Shown here: positions 1 to 5,026 of the stretch, piece by piece
How positions within the stretch are numbered: the stretch's first letter is position 1
Layout: every line of letters starts with the position of its first letter
Made by a program: the position numbers and the translations under genes
NCBI GenBank assembly: GCA_050258735.1
Contig: JBLMZJ010000149.1
Coordinates: 1 to 5,026, forward strand
Length of the DNA stretch: 5,026 nt
Direction of reading: 5' to 3'
DNA from: Syntrophomonas_A sp050258735
Lineage (GTDB): Bacteria; Bacillota; Syntrophomonadia; Syntrophomonadales; Syntrophomonadaceae
Notes under the pieces: generated by a model
The model's database searches: none
What the model saw: only the letters and a program-made list of their open reading frames with translations
What the model was told of the DNA's origin: nothing

Positions 1-2
1 AA

Positions 3-803
3 CGCCTTAAGGATGCCTTTCGCCAGTTCGTAGGGCAGGTTAAGACCGGCGGATTTGCAGTCTTATATCACGGTGATGCCTTCCTGCGGGAGCTAAAGGA
101 TCAGTACCGCCATTTGATTTACTATGGCAGTTCACCTGAAGCCGATTACTATTATACTGACTTAAGGACTAAAGGCTGGGGTTCTTCATTTAAGGTTTGG
201 CATCATGATCAGCTGCTGGGGACTATCAATTTGTCGGTTCCCGGGCGCCATAATGTGCTTAACTGTTTGGCAGCCGTTGTAGTGGGCAACGAATTGGGTA
301 TCCCTTTTAGTGAGCTCAAACATGCGTTAAAGCAGTTTCAGGGGGCTAAAAGAAGATTCCAACTGCTGGGGCATGTAAATGACACCTTTATCATCGATGA
401 CTATGCCCATCATCCGACGGAGATTTCTGCCACCATAAATGCGGTCCGCCAATTCCATAAGGATCGACTGATCGTGGTTTTCCAGCCACATCGTTATTCC
501 CGTACTAAATTACTGGGTGAGCACTTTGGCGAAGCATTTCATGAGGCTGACTTGTTGATATCTACCAGTATTTATGCTGCAGGTGAAGCGCCGATAGAGG
601 GTGTTACCGGCGAGATTATTTACCAGGCGGCATTGGATAACGGATGTAATGCGATGTACATTCCTGATTCAAATGATATAGTGAAATTTCTTTTGGATGA
701 CATAAAGCCCGGCGACATGGTGATTTTCATGGGTGCTGGTGACATTTGGAAAACCGGAGAGAAAACCAAAGCTGCCCTGGAAAGTTTAAATCCGCCGTCA
801 TAG
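3..803 (+). CDS. murC: UDP-N-acetylmuramate--L-alanine ligase MurC (5'-truncated)
   Basis: Cytoplasmic Mur ligase that joins L-alanine to UDP-MurNAc using ATP, the first amino-acid addition of the peptidoglycan stem peptide. The frame is open to the left edge, so the N-terminal UDP-binding domain and the P-loop are missing. The visible 266 residues are roughly the last 60% of a 430-490 residue family member. In visible-residue numbering, about 1-112 is the end of the central ATPase domain, with PGRHNVLN at 80-87. About 113-266 is the C-terminal ligase domain, with GAKRRFQ at 114-120, the MurC hallmark DDYAHHPTE at 132-140, QPHRYSRT at 161-168 and GAGDIWK near the end at 244-250. The HHPTE and HRYSRT signatures separate it from MurD, MurE and MurF. 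It ends in TAG at 801-803. The next gene, murA, follows after 22 bases, so the two are probably co-transcribed. A TTG at 114 lies inside the gene and is not a real start. Confidence 0.97.
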   Translation, partial: RLKDAFRQFVGQVKTGGFAVLYHGDAFLRELKDQYRHLIYYGSSPEADYYYTDLRTKGWGSSFKVWHHDQLLGTINLSVPGRHNVLNCLAAVVVGNELGIPFSELKHALKQFQGAKRRFQLLGHVNDTFIIDDYAHHPTEISATINAVRQFHKDRLIVVFQPHRYSRTKLLGEHFGEAFHEADLLISTSIYAAGEAPIEGVTGEIIYQAALDNGCNAMYIPDSNDIVKFLLDDIKPGDMVIFMGAGDIWKTGEKTKAALESLNPPS

Positions 804-816
804 CCATTATGGCGGG
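791..816 (+). other. Hairpin over the murC stop and murA leader
   Basis: CCGCC at 792-796 pairs with GGCGG at 811-815. The stem continues with a G-U and a T-A pair, one mismatch and two more pairs around the loop AGCC (802-805). The murC stop codon lies at the top of the stem, and the 3' arm directly abuts the G-rich Shine-Dalgarno of murA. No T-run follows, so it does not look like a terminator. Its position would suit translational coupling of murA to murC, which is inference only. Confidence 0.45.
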
Positions 817-823
817 GGTGGAG
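814..823 (+). promoter_or_regulatory. Ribosome binding site for murA (supports TTG start)
   Basis: The run GGGGGTGGAG ends two bases before the TTG at 826-828. Its GGTGGAG part resembles the consensus AGGAGG, with the core about 4-6 bases from the start. No ATG or GTG in the same frame lies nearby, and the translation beginning at this TTG opens with the conserved MurA N-terminus (MDKLVIEG). Confidence 0.7.
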
Positions 824-825
824 AA

Positions 826-2082
826 TTGGATAAGCTGGTAATCGAAGGGAGGGCCAGAGCTTGCGGTCTTGTCAAAATAAGCGGCTCCAAGAATGCAACC
901 CTTCCGATAATGGCTGCCTGTCTTCTTGCTCGCAGCGAGTGCATCCTGCACCGGGTCCCGAACCTGGAGGACGTTCTGGTAATGGAGGAGGTACTCCGGA
1001 CGCTGGGAGTTAAGGTGATCAGGGAGAACGGAAACCTGATCATCAATAGTGAAAACATTTCTTCGTGTGAAATTCCTGAATATCTGAGCAGAAAAATGCG
1101 GGCTTCGAACCTGGTCATGGGTGCGCTGTTGGGCCGGTATGGGTCGGCCCGGGTCTCCTACCCGGGAGGATGTGCTATTGGACAGCGTCCAATGGATATT
1201 CACTTAAAAGGTTTTAGGGAACTCGGTTATGAGATCGAGGAACAGCGGGGATTCATTGGGGGATATCAAAAACGCAGTCCCAGTGGCGAGATAATGCTGG
1301 ATTTTCCCAGTGTTGGAGCTACCGAAAATCTGATGATGGCGGCTGCCATTTCAGACGGCCATACCATAATTCGTAATGCCGCCCGCGAACCGGAGATCGT
1401 AGACCTGCAGAACTTCCTCAACCGCATGGGGGCGCGTATTCGAGGTGCCGGTTTGGATGTGATACGGATCGAGGGGGTTCCTGAACTGTTGGGGGTTGAG
1501 CATGAGGTGATTCCGGACCGTATCGAAGCTGGTACTTTTATGGTCCTGGCGGCTATCTCAGCCGGAAATATCGTGATTGAAAATGCCATTACTGAACACT
1601 TGGAGCCCATTATCGCCAAGCTGCGAGAAGTTGGAGCGGAAATAACAAAATATAACGGCAGTACGCTAAAAGTAATGGGCAACAGAAAATTGGGCGCGGT
1701 TGACATAAAGACTATGCCCTATCCGGGATTCCCGACTGACCTGCAGCCGCAGGTGATGGCTCTGCTTACGACGGTTGAGGGTTCGAGCGTGGTGGTCGAA
1801 TCGATCTTCGAAAACCGCTTTATGCACGTCAACGAACTGCGACGGATGGGAGCCGATATAAGAGTTGAAGGCCGGGTAGCAATTATCAAGGGTGAAAAAC
1901 GCCTGCAGGGGGCGGCAGTTGAGGCGACGGATCTTAGGGCGGGGGCTGCCTTGATCCTCGCAGCCGCAGCGGCTGATGGGGAGACCGCCATTGAAGGTAT
2001 CCATCACATTGATCGGGGTTATGAAAATATTGAAGAGAAGGTTAAACAGTTGGGAGTTAACATAACCAGAATAAAAGTATAA
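826..2082 (+). CDS. murA: UDP-N-acetylglucosamine 1-carboxyvinyltransferase MurA
   Basis: Cytoplasmic enzyme that transfers enolpyruvate from PEP to UDP-GlcNAc, the committed step of peptidoglycan synthesis and the target of fosfomycin. The protein is 418 residues, the usual family length (about 417-420), with the two-lobed EPSP-synthase-like fold. The substrate and catalytic residues are present: Lys22-Asn23 in GSKNATLP, Arg92 in RKMRAS, the active-site loop SYPGGCAIGQRP with Cys116 (the fosfomycin-reactive position) and Arg121, Asp305 in FPTDLQPQ, and Arg398 in HIDRGYE. The Cys loop and the ENRFMHVNEL block (329-338) identify MurA rather than AroA. The start is TTG at 826, chosen from the adjacent Shine-Dalgarno and the conserved N-terminus. 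Firmicutes often carry two MurA paralogues, and the sequence alone does not say whether this is the sole copy. It follows murC by 22 bases and is followed by a 315-base gap before ftsQ. The cysteine implies sensitivity to fosfomycin, in contrast to Cys-to-Asp variants. Confidence 0.98.
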   Translation: MDKLVIEGRARACGLVKISGSKNATLPIMAACLLARSECILHRVPNLEDVLVMEEVLRTLGVKVIRENGNLIINSENISSCEIPEYLSRKMRASNLVMGALLGRYGSARVSYPGGCAIGQRPMDIHLKGFRELGYEIEEQRGFIGGYQKRSPSGEIMLDFPSVGATENLMMAAAISDGHTIIRNAAREPEIVDLQNFLNRMGARIRGAGLDVIRIEGVPELLGVEHEVIPDRIEAGTFMVLAAISAGNIVIENAITEHLEPIIAKLREVGAEITKYNGSTLKVMGNRKLGAVDIKTMPYPGFPTDLQPQVMALLTTVEGSSVVVESIFENRFMHVNELRRMGADIRVEGRVAIIKGEKRLQGAAVEATDLRAGAALILAAAAADGETAIEGIHHIDRGYENIEEKVKQLGVNITRIKV

Positions 2083-2111
2083 ATTCAGGCTAATGACAAA
2101 AGCGAATATCT

Positions 2112-2247
2112 GCGTTGTTTAGGAAATCCCGCTGACGGCGAGCTGTTTCGCCTAATGCCGGTGGAATCGAATCAGGAGCCTGTGACTGATGAGCAACGGC
2201 CAATCAACGTACGCTAAGTACGTCTCAATCGCGGGCTTTCCCAACGC
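2112..2247. other. Candidate multi-branched structured intergenic element
   Basis: This stretch between murA and ftsQ is bounded by complementary arms. GCGTT (2112-2116) and GGAAATCCCGC (2122-2132) pair with AACGC (2243-2247) and GCGGGCTTTCC (2231-2241). That gives 10 of 11 pairs plus 5 of 5, separated by an asymmetric internal loop. Three smaller arms lie inside: GGCGA/TCGCC (2137-2141/2148-2152, loop of 6); GCCG/CGGC (2157-2160/2197-2200), which encloses ATCAG/CTGAT (2171-2175/2186-2190); and ACGTAC/GTACGT (2207-2212/2218-2223, loop GCTAA). The whole can therefore fold like a cloverleaf with a closing stem. No T-run follows on the + strand, so it is not a simple terminator, and it has no tRNA or rRNA features. 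It could be a structured leader or non-coding RNA, or a copy of an interspersed folding repeat. The arms were seen directly; the function is unknown. Confidence 0.45.
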
Positions 2248-2299
2248 CTTGATCTTACTCCCGTCATACGCCTGCTACTTTGACTGCAATCTTAAGTAA

Positions 2300-2311
2300 A
2301 ATTACGTAATT
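2300..2311. promoter_or_regulatory. Perfect 12-base palindrome, possible operator
   Basis: AATTACGTAATT is a perfect palindrome centred about 50 bases before the predicted transcription start of the ftsQ promoter. That is a common position for a regulator site. No known regulator consensus is recognised in it, and in AT-rich DNA such a palindrome can also arise by chance. Confidence 0.3.
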
Positions 2312-2339
2312 ATTGCTTCTTCTATGGATTTCTTATTTC

Positions 2340-2348
2340 TGGTATAAT
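2340..2348 (+). promoter_or_regulatory. Extended -10 sigma-A promoter for ftsQ
   Basis: TGGTATAAT contains a perfect -10 hexamer TATAAT (2343-2348) preceded by the extended -10 motif TGn (2340-2342). The -35 position at a 17-base spacer reads TTCTAT, a weak match, as is tolerated with extended -10 promoters. Transcription would begin near 2355, giving a leader of about 43 bases before the GTG at 2398. The surrounding DNA is AT-rich compared with the flanking genes. The promoter would allow ftsQ, DUF881 and sbp, and perhaps ftsA, to be transcribed independently of murC-murA. Confidence 0.65.
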
Positions 2349-2380
2349 TCTCTTGAATATCATTGTTTATTATTTGTGTA

Positions 2381-2387
2381 GAGGGAG
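2381..2387 (+). promoter_or_regulatory. Ribosome binding site that sets the ftsQ start
   Basis: GAGGGAG lies 10 bases before the GTG at 2398. The in-frame TTG at 2353 has no Shine-Dalgarno, overlaps the promoter and precedes the predicted transcription start, so it is rejected as the start. Confidence 0.65.
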
Positions 2388-2397
2388 TGCCAGCACA

Positions 2398-3135
2398 GTG
2401 GCAAAGCAGAAGAAGGCTAGTAAGAGGCCAATCTTAGCGATTTTATTGATCTTAATGATCATGGTGGCCTTTTACTCCTTTCTTCACAGTTCCCTTTTTG
2501 TGATAGAAAAGGTTTATACAGTTGGGGCCCAGGCTGTATCCGGTCAAGAGATCATAAAATTCTCGGGAATTAAGAAAGGAATCAATATTTTTGACATAGA
2601 CAGCGAAGCCAGCGAGAAAGCCATCACGATTATTCCGCGTATTAAAACAGCCGATGTCGTGCGGCACCTGCCCAGTCAAATTGAAATCCGGGTTACGGAA
2701 CGTAAGCCATGGGCGCTTATTCTTGCCAAGGACAAGTATTTTATTATTGATAAAGAAGGGGTATGCCTGCAGAAGCTACAGATGTTTGAATTGGCTGACC
2801 TCCCGATTATTACTTTGGCTCGAATACCTGCTCGTATTAATGAGGGCCAGCAGTTGGGCTCCAAGGATATTGTCCTGCTGAATAAAGTGATTTCAGCAAT
2901 GCCTCCCGAACTTGCAGGGACGGTTTCCGAATATCATTGCACAGCGGATGGACAGGTATACATATACACTCTAAATGGCATCGAAGTCAGACTAGGCGGC
3001 GCCGACCGCCTGGCCGAAAAGATCCAGGTGTTTGATGAGGCAATGAAACTCGATAAGAAGAGTACAAAGCAAAAGCTATCATATATTGATCTTCGTTATG
3101 AAGGCCAGCCGGTAGTACGTTATAAACATAGATGA
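2398..3135 (+). CDS. ftsQ: Cell division protein FtsQ/DivIB
   Basis: Single-pass membrane component of the divisome that, with FtsL/DivIC and FtsB, links early division proteins to septal peptidoglycan synthases. Starting at GTG 2398 gives 245 residues with the expected order. A basic cytoplasmic tail (MAKQKKASKR, 1-10) precedes one membrane segment (about 11-30). A POTRA-type domain follows (about 33-102, from LFVIEKVYTVGAQAVS to RVTERKPWA). The beta domain (about 103-200) contains YFIIDKEGVCL, and the C-terminus carries the typical YIDLRYEGQPVVRYK (229-243). The tail is short, as in many Clostridia; Bacillus DivIB is a little longer. A longer reading from TTG 2353 would add 15 residues (beginning MNIIVYYLCRGS) without a Shine-Dalgarno, and it begins upstream of the likely transcription start. 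The stop at 3133-3135 overlaps the Shine-Dalgarno of the DUF881 gene, which suggests translational coupling. Sequence similarity within FtsQ is low, so the assignment rests on architecture, the C-terminal motif and gene context. Confidence 0.93.
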   Translation: MAKQKKASKRPILAILLILMIMVAFYSFLHSSLFVIEKVYTVGAQAVSGQEIIKFSGIKKGINIFDIDSEASEKAITIIPRIKTADVVRHLPSQIEIRVTERKPWALILAKDKYFIIDKEGVCLQKLQMFELADLPIITLARIPARINEGQQLGSKDIVLLNKVISAMPPELAGTVSEYHCTADGQVYIYTLNGIEVRLGGADRLAEKIQVFDEAMKLDKKSTKQKLSYIDLRYEGQPVVRYKHR

Positions 3136-3140
3136 GGTGG
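3134..3140 (+). promoter_or_regulatory. Ribosome binding site that sets the DUF881 start
   Basis: GAGGTGG begins inside the ftsQ stop codon and ends 5 bases before the GTG at 3146. The alternative GTG at 3137 lies inside this site and has no Shine-Dalgarno of its own. Confidence 0.65.
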
Positions 3141-3145
3141 TACAA

Positions 3146-3838
3146 GTGAAGGCAAGGGAAGCCCAGATATCCATAGCAGTTGTGTGCTTGATACTGGGGA
3201 TTATGATGATGGTTCAGTTTAAAACCAACATGAGTGATCCGAACAGTATGTCAACTGAACAGATATCCGGTCTAACAGTACAGATGCAGAACCTGCAGGA
3301 CCAGCGGGACAAGCTGGCGGCCGAAGTGCTCTCCCTGCGCAGCAAAATGACCAAGCCTGGCAGGGGCGGTGATACTAATGCTCTAAGAGATGAACTAGGC
3401 CGCGTCAATTTGGCAGCGGGACTGGTTCCGGTCAAAGGACCGGGTGTTATTGTATCGCTTGATGATAGTTTGGACCCGCTGCAGAATGATCCGGGGGATT
3501 ATCTGATACATGATAATGATGTGCTGTCTGTGGTTAACGAGCTTAAGGCTGCCGGGGCAGAAGCAATCAGCGTCAATGGACAGAGGATAGTAGCCATGTC
3601 AGAGATACGCTGTGCTGGCCCAACGATTTTGGTCAATATGACCAAAGTAGCCCCGCCTTTTGAAATTAAAGCCATTGGCGATCCCGAGATATTACAGAGT
3701 TCAATGCGCATAAAAGGTGGATATCTTGAATATATGCAGATCCGGGGTATCCGGGCGGATGTTCAAAAGGCAGAGATCCTGGAGATTCCGGCCTATCAAG
3801 GGACAATTAATCTTAAATTTGCTCGTAAAGCATCATAG
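3146..3838 (+). CDS. DUF881 family membrane protein (YlxW/YlxX-like)
   Basis: Member of the DUF881 family found between divIB/ftsQ and sbp/ftsA in Firmicutes. Its biochemical role is not established. From GTG 3146 it is 230 residues. A short basic start (MKAREAQ) is followed by one membrane segment (about 8-25, ISIAVVCLILGIMMMVQF). A polar heptad-like stretch that could form a coiled coil comes next (about 37-90, including LTVQMQNLQDQRDKLAAEV). The DUF881 domain proper (about 91-220) opens with AGLVPVKGPGVIVSLDD (91-107). Other family-typical blocks are DYLIHDNDVLSVVNELKAAGAEAISVNGQRI (118-148) and GPTILVN (158-164). The bulk should lie outside the membrane. Cysteines occur at 14 (in the membrane segment) and 156. 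B. subtilis carries two tandem DUF881 genes (ylxW, ylxX) before sbp; only one is present here, and I cannot tell which it matches. It is tightly spaced after ftsQ (10 bases) and before sbp (14 bases), so it is part of the same operon. Confidence 0.9.
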   Translation: MKAREAQISIAVVCLILGIMMMVQFKTNMSDPNSMSTEQISGLTVQMQNLQDQRDKLAAEVLSLRSKMTKPGRGGDTNALRDELGRVNLAAGLVPVKGPGVIVSLDDSLDPLQNDPGDYLIHDNDVLSVVNELKAAGAEAISVNGQRIVAMSEIRCAGPTILVNMTKVAPPFEIKAIGDPEILQSSMRIKGGYLEYMQIRGIRADVQKAEILEIPAYQGTINLKFARKAS

Positions 3839-3852
3839 AAAGGCGCGATCGT

Positions 3853-4191
3853 ATGTGGCTTGTTATTCTTTTTTGCTTGATTTTGGGTCTCCTAATTGGA
3901 TATAAACTTCCGGTTTTGATCCCCCTTTTATATGCTAAATACATGTCAGTGGCTGTTTTGGCGGTGCTGGACTCGGTTTTCGGCGGCATCCGCGCTTACA
4001 TGGAGGAAGTCTTTGACAGTGTTGTATTCTTAAGCGGTTTTGTTACTAACGCATTGCTGGCCGCCGGTCTTGCCTATATGGGGGACAAGCTGGGTGTTCC
4101 TCTATATCTGGCCGCAATTATGGCCTTTGGCGTGAGGCTGTTCCAGAATCTGGCGATAATCCGCCGGTATTTACTGAAGAAATGGCACTGA
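3853..4191 (+). CDS. sbp: Small basic protein Sbp (DUF1290)
   Basis: Integral membrane protein of 112 residues belonging to the DUF1290 family, named small basic protein in B. subtilis, where sbp lies directly before ftsA-ftsZ. Its function is unknown. The family-typical core is complete: GYKLPVLIPLLYAKYMSVAVL, LDSVFGGIRA (39-48), a FLSGFVTNALLAAGLAYMGDKLGV block (59-82), then LYLAAIMAFGVRLFQNLAIIRR (84-105). Hydrophobic segments are at about 2-17, 31-44, 57-76 and 82-100. The C-terminal tail (IRRYLLKKWH) is basic, and the net charge is positive. The start is ATG 3853, with AAAGG at 3839-3843 nine bases upstream. It is 14 bases behind the DUF881 stop and about 200 bases ahead of ftsA. The second DUF881 gene that often accompanies sbp is absent on both sides. 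Confidence 0.94.
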   Translation: MWLVILFCLILGLLIGYKLPVLIPLLYAKYMSVAVLAVLDSVFGGIRAYMEEVFDSVVFLSGFVTNALLAAGLAYMGDKLGVPLYLAAIMAFGVRLFQNLAIIRRYLLKKWH

Positions 4192-4395
4192 TTACATAAC
4201 AAAGAGGAAGAGATTACAGTACACCAGTGATTTGGTTGTACCTAACTATTGTGAATACCAACTTTGCGGGCAAGTATTTTGCACTTTGACTTTAGATAAG
4301 AAAAATGGCGTCATTCCTTTGATATCAGGTGTAAAAAAGGAAAACGATTATTTATGTGGTAATTAAGATGTTAGTATTTCTTTAAGGGGTGCTTC
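4192..4395. other. Gene-free gap before ftsA with two inverted repeats
   Basis: No frame on either strand gives a plausible protein. A hairpin at 4219-4241 has arms GTACA+CCA and TGG+TGTAC (8 pairs, one bulged T, six-base loop) but no T-run after it, so it is a poor terminator. A perfect 7-base inverted repeat, TTCCTTT (4314-4320) and AAAGGAA (4336-4342), is separated by 15 bases. TTGACT at 4286-4291 resembles a -35 box but has no -10 at 16-18 bases. No strong sigma-A promoter is visible, although an independent promoter for ftsA is plausible in a gap of this length. Confidence 0.5.
4384..4391 (+). promoter_or_regulatory. Ribosome binding site for ftsA
   Basis: AAGGGGTG lies 4 bases before the ATG at 4396-4398, and its AAGGGG core lies 6 bases before it. 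This supports that ATG, from which the translation opens with the conserved FtsA N-terminus. Confidence 0.65.
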
Positions 4396-5026
4396 ATGAA
4401 GAGGGATATTATTGTCGGCCTTGACCTGGGCACCACAAAGATCTCGGCTGCAGTTGGCGAGGTCAACCCTGACCGGTCAATAACTGTGTTAGCTGTAAGC
4501 AAACGTGATTCAGCCGGGCTCCGGCGGGGAAGCATTGTTGATATTGAAGCAACCGCCAAGGCCGTTGATGAGGTTTTGGAGGATGTCGAAAGAATAGCCG
4601 GTGTTCAGATAACCAGTCTGAGGACTAGCTTTAGCGGCATTACTGTCTCTTCAGCCGTTAACAGGGCGACGGTAGCGGTTGGCCACCCTAATCTCGAAAT
4701 CACTCGTGAAGATGTTGACCGGGCAATTGAGTCTGCTCGCATGATAGTAGTGCCTCCAGACCGTTCGGTGGTTCACATTATTCCGCGTCATTATACGGTT
4801 GATGGCTACGAAGGAATCATTGACCCGGCAGGAATGATGGGGAGCCGGTTGGAAGTAGAAGTGGTTGTAGTTACTGCCGCTACCTCCAGCCTTCAGAATA
4901 TGGTCAAAGCGGTGGGCCGAACCGGAACAAAAGTTAGAGAGATTATTCTATCCAGCCTTCTCTCAGCCGAAGCTGTCCTACAGCCGGCGGAGAAGGATAT
5001 GGGTGTAGTCCTGGTCGATATGGGTG
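4396..5026 (+). CDS. ftsA: Cell division protein FtsA (3'-truncated)
   Basis: Actin-like ATPase that anchors FtsZ polymers to the membrane and recruits later division proteins. The first 210 residues are visible, about half of a 400-430 residue family member. Subdomain 1A opens with the phosphate-1 loop GLDLGTTK (8-15) and continues with GLRRGSIVDIEAT (41-53). The FtsA-specific subdomain 1C spans roughly 85-165, with EITREDVDRAIESAR (101-115), PPDRSVVHIIPRHYTVDG (120-137) and DPAGMMGSRLEVEV (143-156). The chain re-enters 1A at SAEAVL (190-195) and is cut at VDMG (207-210), the start of the phosphate-2 motif usually written DIGGGTT. The C-terminal amphipathic membrane helix is off the window. 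The 1C block and the LRRG motif exclude MreB, DnaK and PilM. Some positions differ from the usual pattern: SSLLSAEA (186-193) stands where EPLASAEA is common, and SAVNRATVAVG (86-96) where NSRGVVAV-type sequence is common. ftsZ is expected just downstream. Confidence 0.96.
   Translation, partial: MKRDIIVGLDLGTTKISAAVGEVNPDRSITVLAVSKRDSAGLRRGSIVDIEATAKAVDEVLEDVERIAGVQITSLRTSFSGITVSSAVNRATVAVGHPNLEITREDVDRAIESARMIVVPPDRSVVHIIPRHYTVDGYEGIIDPAGMMGSRLEVEVVVVTAATSSLQNMVKAVGRTGTKVREIILSSLLSAEAVLQPAEKDMGVVLVDMG

Noticed and set aside
727..2007. Several minus-strand frames of 90-158 codons opposite murC and murA
   Set aside because: They lie entirely or largely antisense to a complete, motif-rich murA or the end of murC, with no family resemblance or ribosome sites. 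They are shadows of the + strand coding pattern.
2083..2160. Rho-independent terminator after murA
   Set aside because: The GGCGA/TCGCC hairpin has only five pairs and is followed by mixed sequence with no T-run. Termination here is not supported.
2189..2299. A 36-codon frame from ATG 2189 with AGGAG ten bases upstream
   Set aside because: It lies largely inside the inverted-repeat element. The translation (MSNGQSTYAKYVSIAGF...) resembles no family I know, and the AGGAG is itself part of a palindromic arm. More likely a chance frame.
2353..2397. N-terminal extension of FtsQ from TTG 2353
   Set aside because: It has no Shine-Dalgarno, begins at or before the predicted transcription start, and puts non-family residues ahead of the basic tail. 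GTG 2398 has a good site and gives the expected architecture.
3137..3145. GTG 3137 as the start of the DUF881 gene
   Set aside because: This codon lies inside the likely Shine-Dalgarno (GAGGTGG) for the GTG at 3146, and nothing upstream of it could serve as its own site.
4228..4290. Short hydrophobic frame from GTG 4228 in the gap before ftsA
   Set aside because: It has about 20 codons, no Shine-Dalgarno at a usable distance and no recognisable sequence.
4286..4314. Sigma-A promoter for ftsA from TTGACT at 4286
   Set aside because: The hexamers at 16-18 base spacers (for example CGTCAT) do not resemble TATAAT, and no extended -10 is present.

Overview
The window is a stretch of a division and cell-wall (dcw) cluster from a low-to-mid GC Gram-positive bacterium, most likely a member of Clostridia/Peptococcales or Negativicutes. 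The evidence is the Firmicutes-specific block of a DivIB/FtsQ gene, a DUF881 gene, the small basic protein gene sbp (DUF1290) and ftsA, together with purine-rich Shine-Dalgarno sites and frequent TTG/GTG starts. I cannot name the genus. All genes are on the + strand.

Layout: (1) 3-803, the C-terminal 266 residues of MurC, cut by the left edge. (2) 826-2082, complete MurA, beginning 22 bases after murC with a hairpin across the junction. (3) 2083-2397, a gap without a convincing gene. It contains a roughly 136-base element that can fold into a multi-branched structure (2112-2247), a perfect 12-base palindrome (2300-2311) and an extended -10 promoter (2340-2348). (4) 2398-3135, FtsQ/DivIB. (5) 3146-3838, a DUF881 protein of the YlxW/YlxX type. 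(6) 3853-4191, Sbp. (7) 4192-4395, a gap of about 200 bases with two inverted repeats and no clear sigma-A promoter. (8) 4396-5026, the first 210 residues of FtsA, cut by the right edge.

How the genes work together: MurA makes UDP-GlcNAc-enolpyruvate, the first committed step of peptidoglycan precursor synthesis. MurC adds L-alanine to UDP-MurNAc two steps later. The intervening reductase MurB is not encoded between them. FtsQ/DivIB is a bitopic divisome protein, and FtsA tethers FtsZ to the membrane. The DUF881 and Sbp membrane proteins are conserved passengers of this locus with poorly known roles. The promoter at 2340-2348 suggests that the division half (ftsQ onward) can be transcribed separately from the mur half.

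Two start sites differ from the longest open frames: FtsQ is placed at GTG 2398 and DUF881 at GTG 3146, both on Shine-Dalgarno and promoter evidence. Most of the window is ordinary core genome. The part that most deserves a second look is the structured element between murA and ftsQ.
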